Source: Wenzhouxiangella sp.
GTDB taxonomy: Bacteria > Pseudomonadota > Gammaproteobacteria > Xanthomonadales > Wenzhouxiangellaceae
DNA: 38,005 nt
Assembly (NCBI GenBank): GCA_007123055.1
Contig: SKSJ01000111.1
Coordinates: 1 to 38,005 of the forward strand
Direction of reading: 5' to 3'
The position numbers were made by a program, and so were the translations under genes. Shown here one piece after another: positions 8,949-18,378 of the stretch (position 1 is its first letter; each line of letters begins with the position of its first letter). The notes beneath the pieces were generated by a model. It saw only the letters and a program-made list of their open reading frames with translations, did no database searches and had not been told where the DNA came from.

Positions 8949-11234
8949 ATGGCCGGGGGCTGGCGATACCTCTTGCTGCTTGCCGCCGGGTGCGTGCTTG
9001 CCGCCGCCTTGCCGCTGCTGCCGGGATGGTGGGGCATCTCGCTGTTAGTACTGCTGGTGGCCGGTGCCATGGCCTGGCGGCGAACGCGGCTGCTTGCTGC
9101 ATTCCTGCTCGGCATGCTGTGGTTTCTGGCCCACGCACAGTGGCAGCTCGATCAGCAATGGCCCGAAGAACGGGCCGGGGAGGTGCTTGCGGTCAGCGGC
9201 ACGGTGACCGGCCTGGTCGAGCAACGCGAGCAGGGTATCCGTTTCGAGTTCAGGCCGGATCGCGGCCAGACAGACGGGGATGTGCCCTCCAGGGTGCAGG
9301 TCAACTGGTTTCGGCCATCACTGCATGTCGAACCTGGTTCGCGCTGGCGCTTCGAATTGCGACTGAATCCGGCCGACGGTCGCGACAACCCGGCCGGCTT
9401 TGATTTCCATCGTTACCTGCTGTCACGACGTATCGGTGCCACAGCAACGGTGCGCGACGAATCTGAAATCCTGGAAGATGGTGGACGCGGCCAGGTGAGT
9501 CGCTTGCGCCAGCGCCTGGCCACGGTACTGCAGGCCGAAACCACCCGTCTCGATGCCGCCGCCCTCAAGCGCGCCCTGGGACTGGCCGATCGCTCGGCCA
9601 TGGCCCCCGAGCTCTCGGAGTTGCTCAGACACACAGGAACGGCCCACCTGCTGGCCATATCCGGTTTGCATGTGGGCATGGTCGCCGCAATCGGCGCGCT
9701 GGTCAGCGCCGTGCTGCTAGCGCCGCTGGTGCTGGTACAACGGCGTTTCGACCGCCGTCGACTGGCCCTGGCGGGCGGGCTGGTGGCGGCAACCGCATAT
9801 GCCATGCTCGCCGGCTTCACACTGCCGACCCAGCGCGCCCTGGTCATGCTGGCGGTGGTTGCACTGGCCTTCTTCCTGCGCCGTGCCACCGCGCCGGCGC
9901 ATGCACTCTTGCTCGCGCTGGTGGCAGTCTTGTTGTTCGACCCGCTGGCCCCTCTGGCGACGGGGTTCTGGCTTTCCTTTGCCGCCGTGGCCGTGTTGAT
10001 CTGGGCCTTTGCCTGGCGGCCTGCCGACGATGAATCGCGCGGGCAGTGGCTGTCGGGCCTGTTGCGCGCACAGCTCGTCATCGCCGTCGGGCTGCTGCCG
10101 CTCAATGTCGGCGTGTTTCAGCAACTCGTGCCGGCAGCGTTCTTCGCCAACCTGGTCGCCATTCCGCTGGTCGGGCTCTGGATACTGCCGGCGTTGCTGC
10201 TGGAGATGACCGGAATCGCCCTGAATTTTTCAACGACTCTGGTTTCCAGCGCCGGTGAGCAGGGCCTGGTTTTGCTGTTGGGCCTCCTGACCTGGATCGA
10301 CGGGTTCGATTTCTCTCACGCTCCCGTCGCCGGTGGGTCCTGGAAGGTTGTGCTTCCCGCGGCAGCCGGCGCACTCTGGTTGCTGGCCCCCAGGGGCTGG
10401 CCGGCGCGCTGGCTGGGGGTGCCGTTGATGATTCCGTTGCTGCTGACACGACCCGATGCACTTGGGGAAGGCGAACTGGAGTTGTGGTTGCTTGATGCCG
10501 GAGATGGCCTGGCCGCCGTCGTGCGCAGTAATGCGGAGGTTTTGTTGTACGACACCGGACCAGGTGACGGGCAGGGTGGGGACATGATCGGCCGCGAGCT
10601 CGATGGGCTGCTCGCCCGCCTGGATGTACCGTCCATTGACCGCCTTGTCGTTTCGCATGCTCACCGCGGGCATGCCGGAGGGCTGGGCTCGGTGGCGCAT
10701 CGCCTGCCGGCTGATCGCATCTACAGCAGCATCGATGGGGTCGGGCAGCGCTGCAAGACCGGCATGCAATGGACGGCTGGCGGATATCGTTTCAGGTTTC
10801 TTCATCCCAGTGCCGGTCTGCCCGATCTCGGCGCCAATTCCTCGTGTGTTCTCCACGTCGAGGGTCCGGGCGGTGCACTGCTGCTGACCGGCGGTATCGA
10901 TGCCAGCGTGGAGTCGCGCCTGGTCCAGCAGTTTGGTGGCCCCCCGGCCGACGTGCTGGTGCTCGCCGCCGGCGGTCATCGGCGTGCGTCCGACAACGAA
11001 TTCCTGCAGGCAGTATCGCCCCGTTTTGCCCTGGCTTCGGTGCGACATCATGATCGCTTCGGGCGACCGCACCCGGAAACGATATCCAGCGTGGATGCCG
11101 TTGGCGCGCGACTGGTGAGCACGGGACAATGCGGCGCGCTGCAGGTGCGAATTCGTGAAGGGCGCCCGGCGCAGGTCCGCTCAATGGCCACGTTGCAGCG
11201 ACGCTTCTGGAAACCACGCGGGGATTGCCCCTGA
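8949..11234 (+). CDS. comEC: ComEC/Rec2 family DNA uptake channel
   Basis: Inner-membrane protein that forms the channel for single-stranded DNA entry in natural transformation. 761 residues, near the usual ~750-800. N-terminal TM segments and a DUF4131-like soluble region (about 60-170) are followed by the ComEC/Rec2 competence domain with HTGTAHLLAISGLHVGMV near 228 and about eight hydrophobic helices up to about 500. The C-terminal metallo-beta-lactamase-like domain (about 510-755) shows ELWLLDAGDGLAAVVRS. Its metal motif reads SHAHRGHAGG (His570, His572, His575): the Asp expected before the last His (HxxxDH) is replaced by Gly, so metal or nuclease function may be weakened. Position between lolD and exbB is syntenic with Xanthomonadales-type genomes as I recall. 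pilU at 26898 could supply part of a pilus-based uptake system. Confidence 0.93.
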   Translation: MAGGWRYLLLLAAGCVLAAALPLLPGWWGISLLVLLVAGAMAWRRTRLLAAFLLGMLWFLAHAQWQLDQQWPEERAGEVLAVSGTVTGLVEQREQGIRFEFRPDRGQTDGDVPSRVQVNWFRPSLHVEPGSRWRFELRLNPADGRDNPAGFDFHRYLLSRRIGATATVRDESEILEDGGRGQVSRLRQRLATVLQAETTRLDAAALKRALGLADRSAMAPELSELLRHTGTAHLLAISGLHVGMVAAIGALVSAVLLAPLVLVQRRFDRRRLALAGGLVAATAYAMLAGFTLPTQRALVMLAVVALAFFLRRATAPAHALLLALVAVLLFDPLAPLATGFWLSFAAVAVLIWAFAWRPADDESRGQWLSGLLRAQLVIAVGLLPLNVGVFQQLVPAAFFANLVAIPLVGLWILPALLLEMTGIALNFSTTLVSSAGEQGLVLLLGLLTWIDGFDFSHAPVAGGSWKVVLPAAAGALWLLAPRGWPARWLGVPLMIPLLLTRPDALGEGELELWLLDAGDGLAAVVRSNAEVLLYDTGPGDGQGGDMIGRELDGLLARLDVPSIDRLVVSHAHRGHAGGLGSVAHRLPADRIYSSIDGVGQRCKTGMQWTAGGYRFRFLHPSAGLPDLGANSSCVLHVEGPGGALLLTGGIDASVESRLVQQFGGPPADVLVLAAGGHRRASDNEFLQAVSPRFALASVRHHDRFGRPHPETISSVDAVGARLVSTGQCGALQVRIREGRPAQVRSMATLQRRFWKPRGDCP

Positions 11235-11339
11235 AGTCGGCTCCGTCCTGCTTTGACGGCGACGCCGGTCCGGCGAGACCGGGTCAAACCCGTTATCATG
11301 CGCGCTGGAGTCCAACTCGGTACGGAACAGTCCCGGATC

Positions 11340-11960
11340 ATGTTTGAAATCGTAGTTGCCGGCGGATGGCTGATGGTGCCCATCCTGCTGTGCTCGATCA
11401 TCGCACTCGCCATCATCATCGAGCGTTTCGTCGCGCTTCGCGGCAACCGAGTGCTGCCCGGTGGTGTGCTCGGTCAGGTTCGTCACTGGGCCAACCAGCG
11501 CGAACTCGACAGCCAGCACATCGAACAGTTGAGGCGAAGCTCCCCGCTTGGACAGGTACTGGCCGCCGCCCTGGTCAACCGTCACCGTGGACGCGAGGTC
11601 ATCAAGGACGCGGTCGAGGATACCGGGCGACATGTCGTGCATGACCTCGAACGTTTTCTCAACACACTGGGCACCATTGCCGGCATCACGCCGTTGCTGG
11701 GACTGCTGGGCACGGTCATCGGCATGATCAAGGTCTTCAGTGCCATCATGATGCATGGCGTGGGGGATCCGACCCAACTGGCCGGCGGTATTTCCGAGGC
11801 GCTGATCACGACGGCGGCAGGCTTGTCGGTGGCGATTCCCACATTTTTCTTCTACCGCTATTTCCGCGGCCTGGTCAGGAGCTACGTGGTGCAGATGGAG
11901 CAACAGGCCATCGATCTGCTCCATGCCATCGAGCATCGCAACCGTCCGCGCGGACAGTGA
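11340..11960 (+). CDS. exbB: ExbB/TolQ/MotA family proton channel
   Basis: Inner-membrane subunit of a proton-driven motor. 206 residues from ATG 11340; the frame opens at 11253, but only this start places TM1 (about 8-25, GGWLMVPILLCSIIALAII) at the N-terminus as in the family. TM2 and TM3 lie near 112-135 (AGITPLLGLLGTVIGMIKVF) and 155-175 (SEALITTAAGLSVAIPTFF), with the conserved GLLGTVIGM and TTAAGLSVAIP motifs. exbD follows 22 bases later. No tonB is present in the window, so the partner could be TonB elsewhere; TolQR is the alternative but lacks tolA/tolB context. In this position the pair is often annotated ExbB/ExbD ahead of msbA. A TTATCATG stretch around 11293-11300 might be a -10 element, but no -35 is convincing. 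Confidence 0.88.
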   Translation: MFEIVVAGGWLMVPILLCSIIALAIIIERFVALRGNRVLPGGVLGQVRHWANQRELDSQHIEQLRRSSPLGQVLAAALVNRHRGREVIKDAVEDTGRHVVHDLERFLNTLGTIAGITPLLGLLGTVIGMIKVFSAIMMHGVGDPTQLAGGISEALITTAAGLSVAIPTFFFYRYFRGLVRSYVVQMEQQAIDLLHAIEHRNRPRGQ

Positions 11961-11982
11961 GCAAGGCGCTGGATGAAATGAC

Positions 11983-12408
11983 ATGAAACTGCTGGACGAA
12001 GAACGCGAAGAGCCGGAAATCAATCTCACTTCGTTGATCGATGTGGTGTTCCTGCTGCTGATCTTTTTCATGGTCTCGACCACGTTCGAGCAGCACGCAC
12101 TGCTGCAGCTCGACCTGCCCGAGGCGGCGACGGCCGAGACCGATGCCGTACCTGATGTAGTCGAACTCATCATTACCGAAGATGGCCAGGTCTACATCGG
12201 TGATGAACAGCTGGTCGATGATCGACGTGCCACCATGCAGGCGGCCATTGCCGGCAAGTTCGAGGAGCGGCCGGATGCCGTGCTTGTGGTTCGGGCCGAT
12301 GCCGAGGCGCCGCACCGGCTGGTGGTGCGGGCGCTGGATGCGGCAGCCGCCGAGGGGATCCGTCGGGTCAGTATCGCGACCGTGGAAGAGGGCGGCCGAA
12401 GCCCATGA
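11983..12408 (+). CDS. exbD: ExbD/TolR family biopolymer transport protein
   Basis: Partner of ExbB that couples proton flow to a periplasmic effector. 141 residues, the usual family length. A short cytoplasmic N-terminus (MKLLDEEREEPEINLTSLID) leads into one TM helix (about 19-40, IDVVFLLLIFFMVSTTF) containing the conserved membrane Asp near position 20. The periplasmic domain contains PDAVLVVRADAEAPHRLVV, matching the ExbD/TolR pattern around a conserved D. The last four bases (ATGA, 12405-12408) contain the msbA start, so the two are probably translationally coupled. exbB-exbD-msbA on one transcript suggests the pair serves envelope functions rather than only iron uptake; that is inference. 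Confidence 0.9.
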   Translation: MKLLDEEREEPEINLTSLIDVVFLLLIFFMVSTTFEQHALLQLDLPEAATAETDAVPDVVELIITEDGQVYIGDEQLVDDRRATMQAAIAGKFEERPDAVLVVRADAEAPHRLVVRALDAAAAEGIRRVSIATVEEGGRSP

Positions 12409-14168
12409 GCAATGGCGAGCGCATGACCGGCCGCCAGGTTTATGGTCGCCTGCTTTCCCATGTCCTGCGGCAGCGCACCATCTTCGCCCTGGCGCTGCTG
12501 GCCGTGGCGCTGGACGCGGCCGGACAGGGGTTGTTCTTCTACCTGCTGCGGCCCTTGATCGACGAAACCATCGCCGCGCCGGATCCCACCTTCGACTTCA
12601 CCCTGCCGGCCCTGGTGTTTGGTGCGGTATTGCTGCGCATCGTCGGCAATTTCGGCGGCGAATTCGGCATGCAGTGGGTTGGCCGGCGCCTGATCGCCGA
12701 TCTGCGCGCGGATCTGTTCCATCGTTACCTCGAGCTGCCGGCGGCCTATTTCGACCGCGAGTCATCCGGACAGATGATCTCGCGGGTGACCTACAACACC
12801 GAGCAGGTCGCCGAGGCGGCCACCAAGGCCCTGATCGGCGTGGCCCGCGACGTGCTGACCATCGTCGCGCTGGTCAGCGTAATGCTGATCCAATCCTGGC
12901 GACTGACACTGACCATGCTGCTGCTGGTGCCCGTGATCGCCCTGATCGTGACGGTGATCAGCCGCCGTTTTCGAAGGATTTCCACCAGCATTCAGGACTC
13001 CATGGGGGATGTCACCCACGTGACCGAGGAGGCGGTCAACGGCCACCAGGTGATCAAGATCTTCGGCGGCCAGCCCCAGGAGCGCGAAAACTTCCATGCC
13101 ATCAACGACCACAACCGTCGACTGCACCTGCGCCTGGTCGCCACCCAGCTGGTCTCCTCGTCGCTGGTGCAATTGGCCGCTGGCCTGGCCGTCATCCTTC
13201 TGCTGATCATCGCCGCCAGTCAATTGATGGATACCGAAGTGACCGCCGGTATCTTCATGTCGGTACTGGCCGCCATGGCGGCGTGTATCCCCCCGCTCAA
13301 GCGCCTGACCAAGATGCACGTGATGATCGAGAAGGGGGTGGCGGCCGCCAACAGCATTTTCCGGCTGATCGACACCCCGGCCGAGGCCGATGACGGCACG
13401 GCCGAGCCCGAGCGCGTCAGTGGTCGCATCGAGTTTTGCTCGGTCAGTTTCACCTATCCCGGCGCAGAGCGGCCGGCGCTCGAGGACATCGATCTGGAAA
13501 TCGGCGCCGGGCAGGTCACGGCACTGGTCGGTCGTTCCGGCTCGGGAAAGAGCACGCTGGTCAAGCTGCTGCCACGCTTTTACCTGCCGAACAGCGGACG
13601 TATCCTGGTCGACGGTATCGACATCGTCGATTTCAGGCTGGCCGCCTTGCGGCGCCAGGTTGCCATGGTCAGCCAGGACGTGGTGCTGTTCAACGATACC
13701 GTGGCCCGCAACATTGCATATGGCGCATCGGCCTGTGCTTCCCGCGAAGCCGTTGAAAGCGCTGCCAGGGCCGCTCATGCCATGGAGTTCATCGAACGCC
13801 TGCCGCAGGGACTGGATACGCCCATTGGCGAGGACGGTGGTCTGCTGTCGGGTGGGCAGCGCCAACGCATCGCGATCGCGCGTGCGCTGCTGAAGGATGC
13901 ACCCATCCTGATTCTCGATGAGGCAACCTCGGCACTGGACGCGGAATCCGAACAGACCGTGCAGGCTGCGCTGGACAACCTGATGCGCGATCGCACGACG
14001 CTTGTCATTGCCCACCGGCTAGCGACCGTGCAGAAGGCGGATCGCGTCGTGGTGCTGGATCAGGGCAGGGTGATCGAGTCCGGCACTCACCGGGAGCTCG
14101 TAGAGCGTGATAACGGCCTCTACCAGTACCTGCATCGCCTTCAGCTGGCCGACAGCCAGTCGGATTGA
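12405..14168 (+). CDS. msbA: Lipid A ABC flippase MsbA
   Basis: Homodimeric half-transporter that flips lipid A-core across the inner membrane. 587 residues (E. coli 582). An N-terminal six-helix type-1 exporter domain covers about 1-320, with the coupling region near 190-215. The ATPase domain has Walker A GRSGSGKST (about 376), ABC signature LSGGQRQRIAIARALL (about 481), Walker B ILILDEATSALD (about 503) and an H-loop in TLVIAHRLATV. The start overlaps exbD by ATGA and the stop overlaps the lpxK start (TGATG). lpxK and kdsB directly downstream fix the identity as MsbA rather than a multidrug exporter. Confidence 0.95.
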   Translation: MSNGERMTGRQVYGRLLSHVLRQRTIFALALLAVALDAAGQGLFFYLLRPLIDETIAAPDPTFDFTLPALVFGAVLLRIVGNFGGEFGMQWVGRRLIADLRADLFHRYLELPAAYFDRESSGQMISRVTYNTEQVAEAATKALIGVARDVLTIVALVSVMLIQSWRLTLTMLLLVPVIALIVTVISRRFRRISTSIQDSMGDVTHVTEEAVNGHQVIKIFGGQPQERENFHAINDHNRRLHLRLVATQLVSSSLVQLAAGLAVILLLIIAASQLMDTEVTAGIFMSVLAAMAACIPPLKRLTKMHVMIEKGVAAANSIFRLIDTPAEADDGTAEPERVSGRIEFCSVSFTYPGAERPALEDIDLEIGAGQVTALVGRSGSGKSTLVKLLPRFYLPNSGRILVDGIDIVDFRLAALRRQVAMVSQDVVLFNDTVARNIAYGASACASREAVESAARAAHAMEFIERLPQGLDTPIGEDGGLLSGGQRQRIAIARALLKDAPILILDEATSALDAESEQTVQAALDNLMRDRTTLVIAHRLATVQKADRVVVLDQGRVIESGTHRELVERDNGLYQYLHRLQLADSQSD

Positions 14169-15163
14169 TGGGGCGGCTTCGCGATCGCGTCGAGCGCTAT
14201 TTCAACGGGCTGTGGTACGAGAGTACCCGGCCCGGACTGCCCTGGCGCGCCCTGTCCGGGCTCTACGCACTGGCAGCGCCCGGCCGTGTTCCCGATCAGC
14301 GTAGTGCGCTTCCGGGGCCAGTGATCGTCGTCGGCAATATCACCGTTGGTGGTGGCGGCAAGACACCCGTGGTGGCCGCACTGGCCGCGACGCTGGTCGA
14401 GGAGGGCCGGCGCGTGGCCGTGATCAGTCGAGGTTACGGCGGACAGTCGCCCGTGCGCCCCCTGCGTGTGCAGGTCGGCGACGATCCGCAGGTCTGCGGT
14501 GACGAGCCCTTGTTGCTGGCACGCTCCACCGCTTGCCCGGTGTGGGTCTGTCGCAAACGCGCGAGCGCCATGCAGGCGGCCTTCGACGACGGGGCCGAAG
14601 TCGTCCTGTCCGACGACGGGTTGCAGCACGCCGCCCTGCCCAGGAGTTTCGAGATCTGCGTCATCGACGAGGCCCGCGGATTCGGCAACCGACGGTTGTT
14701 GCCAGCCGGGCCGTTGCGACAGCCGCTGGAGCGGCTTGATCAGGTCGACCTCGTGTTGCGAAAGCGAACTACCCATACATCGGAGCGAACCGACCTGCCG
14801 GGATTACCTTTTACCATCGAACCCGCGCGCGCCTACCGACTGGGCGATCGCCAGCCGATCGATCTGCAGCGTATGCAGACATTGGATGCCGTGTGCGGGA
14901 TCGCCAACCCGGACAGTTTTTTCGACACGCTCGAGGGGCTTGGCTTGCACTTTCGGCGACACGCATTCCCCGATCACCATGCCTTTCGCGCGACGGACCT
15001 GACGGGGCTGAAGGGGCCGATGATCGTCACCGAAAAGGATGCGGTCAAGCTCGAAGGGCTGGAGGGGTTGCCGGAAACACTGGTGCTTCCGATTCGTGCC
15101 CGCCTGCCCGAGTCTGCGTTGCAGACAATCAAGTCCCATGTGGGAGAATTTCTGTACTCATGA
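14168..15163 (+). CDS. lpxK: Tetraacyldisaccharide 4'-kinase LpxK
   Basis: Phosphorylates the 4' position of the lipid A disaccharide precursor at the inner membrane to give lipid IVA. 331 residues. ATG 14168 shares one base with the msbA stop; a TTG at 14165 adds only one residue. The N-terminus MGRLRDRVERYFNGLWYEST is family-like (one membrane-associating helix). The P-loop is in VVVGNITVGGGGKTPVV (about 50-68), followed by SRGYGG (about 89) and the GDEPLLLA element near 114. The DDGLQHAAL motif (about 152) contributes catalytic/Mg residues. The last bases overlap the kdsB start (ATGA at 15160). Confidence 0.95.
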   Translation: MGRLRDRVERYFNGLWYESTRPGLPWRALSGLYALAAPGRVPDQRSALPGPVIVVGNITVGGGGKTPVVAALAATLVEEGRRVAVISRGYGGQSPVRPLRVQVGDDPQVCGDEPLLLARSTACPVWVCRKRASAMQAAFDDGAEVVLSDDGLQHAALPRSFEICVIDEARGFGNRRLLPAGPLRQPLERLDQVDLVLRKRTTHTSERTDLPGLPFTIEPARAYRLGDRQPIDLQRMQTLDAVCGIANPDSFFDTLEGLGLHFRRHAFPDHHAFRATDLTGLKGPMIVTEKDAVKLEGLEGLPETLVLPIRARLPESALQTIKSHVGEFLYS

Positions 15164-15903
15164 ACCAGTTTCACGTCATCATTCCGGCGCGCATGGCCTC
15201 GACCCGGCTTGAGCGCAAGCCGCTGGTCGATCTCGGCGGCAAGCCGCTGGTGGTCCGTGTGCTTGAGCAGGCCCGCGCCTGTGGCGCACTGAGTGTGCAT
15301 GTCGCCACCGACCACGAGGACATTGCCGCAGCGGTCGAGGAGGCCGGCGGTGACGTCCTGATCACCGGCGAGCATCACCGCTGCGGTACCGACCGGCTTT
15401 CGGAAGCGGCGCAGTTGCTCGGCCTGGCCGAAGACGCCATCGTGGTCAACCTGCAGGGCGATGAGCCCGATATGCCACCGGCTTGCGTGCAGCAGGTGTC
15501 ACAACTATTGCAGGACAATTCGTCGGCGGACATGTCCACACTGTGGTGGCCGATCGAGGCGGAGTCCGACTGGCGTGATCCAAACGTGGTCAAACTGGTG
15601 ACGGATGCCGGTGGGAACGCGCTGTACTTCTCGCGTGCACCGATTCCGCACAGGCGCGATGGCAATTGGCCCCGGGGCCATGCGCGCCGTCACGTCGGAC
15701 TCTATGCCTACCGTGCCGGGGCTCTCTCAGCCTGGCCCGATCTGCCGAGCAGTGCGCTGGAGGCCGCGGAATCGCTGGAGCAGTTGCGTGCACTGGAAGC
15801 CGGCTGGCGCATTGTTTGCGAGCAGGCCGCGGCGCTCGTGCCGCCGGGTATCGACACGCCGGCCGACGTGCATCGATTCCTGGAATCCATTGAATCATCC
15901 TGA
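15160..15903 (+). CDS. kdsB: CMP-KDO synthetase KdsB
   Basis: Activates 3-deoxy-D-manno-octulosonate with CTP to CMP-KDO for lipid A-core assembly; soluble, cytoplasmic. 247 residues (E. coli 248). The start at 15160 overlaps the lpxK stop. Motifs seen are IIPARMASTRLERKPL at the N-terminus, VATDHEDI (about 46), GEHHRCGTDRLSEA (about 69), VNLQGDEPDMP (about 97), YFSRAPIPHRRDG (about 150), RHVGLYAYR (about 171) and AAESLEQLRALEAGW. No ycaR-like Trm112 gene sits between lpxK and kdsB, unlike in enterobacteria. Confidence 0.96.
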   Translation: MNQFHVIIPARMASTRLERKPLVDLGGKPLVVRVLEQARACGALSVHVATDHEDIAAAVEEAGGDVLITGEHHRCGTDRLSEAAQLLGLAEDAIVVNLQGDEPDMPPACVQQVSQLLQDNSSADMSTLWWPIEAESDWRDPNVVKLVTDAGGNALYFSRAPIPHRRDGNWPRGHARRHVGLYAYRAGALSAWPDLPSSALEAAESLEQLRALEAGWRIVCEQAAALVPPGIDTPADVHRFLESIESS

Positions 15904-15972
15904 GTCCGCTCTTGCGCTAGACTGAAAGACACAGGATCCTCAACCAGATGGTCAACTTCTCTTCGTAAGATA

Positions 15973-16443
15973 ATGGAAAGTATACTTTTTGTTTGTCTGG
16001 GGAACATCTGTCGCAGCCCGACGGCCAAGGCCGTATTCGACTACAAGTTCAAGCGGGCTGGACTGTCGCCCAGAACCGATTCGGCCGGTACGACGGGATA
16101 TCATCAGGGCAGTCCTCCGGACCCGCGGGCGATTCATGTTGCCAGGAGCCGGGGAGTGGACATCAGTGGCGAGCGCGCGAGGATCGTCACCGCTGAAGAC
16201 TTCACCCGGTTCGAGCGCATCTACGCAATGGACCGCTCCAATCTCGCGGATCTCCGAGAAAGAATGCCGGTGGGGGCAAGCGCCCGGATCGATCTGCTCA
16301 TGAGCCTGGCGCCCGATTACGGCATCGACGAGGTGCCGGATCCATATTACGGCGGGGAAGAGGGCTTTCGACGGGTCCTCGACATGCTGGAAACAGCTGC
16401 CGATCGCCTGATCGAAGAGCTGGGAGCGCGTCCACGTCCATGA
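15973..16443 (+). CDS. Low molecular weight protein-tyrosine phosphatase
   Basis: Cysteine-based phosphatase that dephosphorylates phosphotyrosine (sometimes phosphoarginine) on proteins. 156 residues, the family norm. The P-loop CLGNICRS starts at Cys8, with Arg14 and Ser15; the general acid is in VPDPYYGG around residue 123. The Shine-Dalgarno ahead of ATG 15973 is poor. A TAGACT at 15918 could be a -10 element without a visible -35. No tyrosine kinase or capsule cluster is nearby, so the substrate is unknown. Its ATGA end overlaps the uvrC start. I can support the enzyme class but not Wzb versus YfkJ type. Confidence 0.92.
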   Translation: MESILFVCLGNICRSPTAKAVFDYKFKRAGLSPRTDSAGTTGYHQGSPPDPRAIHVARSRGVDISGERARIVTAEDFTRFERIYAMDRSNLADLRERMPVGASARIDLLMSLAPDYGIDEVPDPYYGGEEGFRRVLDMLETAADRLIEELGARPRP

Positions 16444-18263
16444 GCCGTTTCGACGGACGCGCATTTGCCCGCAGCCTGTCGACCGGGCCCGGCGTGTACC
16501 TGATGCGCGATGCCGATGGCAAGGTGCTCTATGTCGGCAAGGCGCGCAACCTGCAGCGTCGCGTGGCCAGTTACTTCACGCGCCAGCAACGCAGCCCGCG
16601 TATCGAGCTGATGCTTCGCAAGGTGGCTTCGATGGAGGTCAGCCTGACCCGAACCGAAGCCGAGGCGTTGTTGCTGGAGAACGAGTGGATCAAGGCCTAC
16701 CGGCCTCGCTTCAACGTCAGCCTGCGCGATGACAAGAGCTATCCCTGGATTCGTCTCGAGAGTGGGCATGACTACCCTCGGATCGGCTTCTACCGGGGTT
16801 CACGAAAGCCTCCGCACCGTTATTTCGGTCCATACTCCAGCGCAGGATCGGTGCGCGAGGCGCTCAACCAGATCTACCGCCTGTTCGGATTGCGCCAGTG
16901 CCGCGACACGGTATTCGCCAACCGCACGCGTCCCTGCCTTCAGTACCAGATCAACCGGTGTAGTGCGCCCTGTGTCGACTACATCAGCAAGGAAGCCTAC
17001 CGGCGCGATGTTCAGGCAGCCATGCGCTTCCTGCAGGGACGCAACGAGGAGGTCATCGAGTATCTCGCCGAGCGCATGCAGGAAGCCAGCGAGCAGCTCG
17101 ATTTCGAGCGCGCCGCGCAGTTCCGCGATCGCATCCGCAGCATGCAGAAAGTGCGCGCGAGCCAGTACGTGACTGGCAGCGCCAGTGACCTGGATGTGAT
17201 TGGCATGAGCCATCTGCCGGGGCGGGCCGCGCTGCACGTGGTGGAGTTCCGTCATGGCCGCAACGTCGGCGGCCGGACCTACTTTCCCGGTAACCTGCAC
17301 GATGACCTGGACGAGTCCGACATCATGTCCGGATTTCTCGGCCAGTACTATGCCGAGCGCCGCCCGCCGCCGGAAATCCTCTTGTCCCAATCGCCGGGTC
17401 AGCCGCGTTTGTGGGAAGAAGCGCTGGGGAGTCGCCGGGACGCCGCGGTGAAGCTGCGCTGGCGCCTGCGCGGCGAACGTGCCGAGTGGGTGCGGCTGGC
17501 GGTGGCCAACGCAGACGATGCCTTGCGCCGGCGGCTGGCCGAGCGCGACCAGATCGGCACCGGGCTGGCCGCGCTGGCTGATCTGCTGGAGTTGCCGACT
17601 CCTCCGGAACGCATCGAGTGTTTCGATATTTCGCATATTTCCGGTACCGAGACGGTCGGGTCCTGCGTGGTGTTCGGTCCGACCGGACCGAACAAGAAAG
17701 CATACCGCCGCTACAACATCCGCGAGATCACTCCCGGCGACGACTATGCAGCCATGGGACAGGTGTTGAAGCGTCGCTACAGCCGGGCGCTGGAGGAAGA
17801 GAATGCATTGCCCGACCTGGTCATCATCGATGGCGGCAAGGGTCAGTTGAGTCGTGCGCGCGAGGAGATGGAAGCGCTGGGGCTGGATGCCGTGCCGTTG
17901 CTGGGAGTGGCCAAGGGCCCGGCCCGAAGGGCGGGATTCGAGACCCTGATCTTCGGCGAACGCGAAGCCGTTCCCGGTCCGCACGATCCAGTGTCTCACC
18001 TGATCCAGCAGATTCGCGACGAGGCTCACCGTTTCGCCATTGACGGACATCGCACGCGTCGCCAGAAACGCGCCCAGGCCTCACCGCTCGAACAGGTGCC
18101 CGGCATCGGGCCGAAACGCCGGCAGCAGTTGCTCAAACACTTCGGCGGATTGCAGGGGCTGATGAATGCCGGCACCGACGAGATCGAGCGTGTCCCCGGC
18201 ATTTCCCGTAAGCTTGCCGAACAGATCGCCGGGCACCTGCAGAAGCCATCCGGCAAGGCGTGA
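16440..18263 (+). CDS. uvrC: UvrABC nuclease subunit UvrC
   Basis: Makes both incisions around DNA lesions in nucleotide excision repair after UvrA/UvrB damage recognition. 607 residues (E. coli 610). The N-terminal GIY-YIG nuclease domain (about 12-95) has GVYLMRDADGKVLYVGKA and the ENEWIKAYRPRFNV element; a Cys-rich region follows near 152-180; the UVR UvrB-binding motif is near 205-235 (ASEQLDFERAAQFRDRI). The RNase H-like domain has FDISHISGTETVGS (about 396) and VIIDGGKGQL (about 462). A C-terminal helix-hairpin-helix pair is at about 548-600 (QVPGIGPKRRQQLLKHFGG, VPGISRKLAEQI). The start overlaps the phosphatase stop by ATGA, and pgsA follows after 115 bases, the classic uvrC-pgsA pair. 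Confidence 0.97.
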   Translation: MSRFDGRAFARSLSTGPGVYLMRDADGKVLYVGKARNLQRRVASYFTRQQRSPRIELMLRKVASMEVSLTRTEAEALLLENEWIKAYRPRFNVSLRDDKSYPWIRLESGHDYPRIGFYRGSRKPPHRYFGPYSSAGSVREALNQIYRLFGLRQCRDTVFANRTRPCLQYQINRCSAPCVDYISKEAYRRDVQAAMRFLQGRNEEVIEYLAERMQEASEQLDFERAAQFRDRIRSMQKVRASQYVTGSASDLDVIGMSHLPGRAALHVVEFRHGRNVGGRTYFPGNLHDDLDESDIMSGFLGQYYAERRPPPEILLSQSPGQPRLWEEALGSRRDAAVKLRWRLRGERAEWVRLAVANADDALRRRLAERDQIGTGLAALADLLELPTPPERIECFDISHISGTETVGSCVVFGPTGPNKKAYRRYNIREITPGDDYAAMGQVLKRRYSRALEEENALPDLVIIDGGKGQLSRAREEMEALGLDAVPLLGVAKGPARRAGFETLIFGEREAVPGPHDPVSHLIQQIRDEAHRFAIDGHRTRRQKRAQASPLEQVPGIGPKRRQQLLKHFGGLQGLMNAGTDEIERVPGISRKLAEQIAGHLQKPSGKA

Positions 18264-18378
18264 AGCGCCTGTCCGAACGGGCTGTCGCAGTCCAGGCTAT
18301 CGACGAACAAACGAATCAACGAACAAACCACCCCCCGACTGCGGGATAATAGGCACGCCTTCTGCCGGAGAACCGTCC

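Noticed and set aside
12762-14015. 417-codon minus-strand frame over msbA
   Set aside because: Antisense shadow of msbA; msbA has every expected ABC exporter motif in the other strand.
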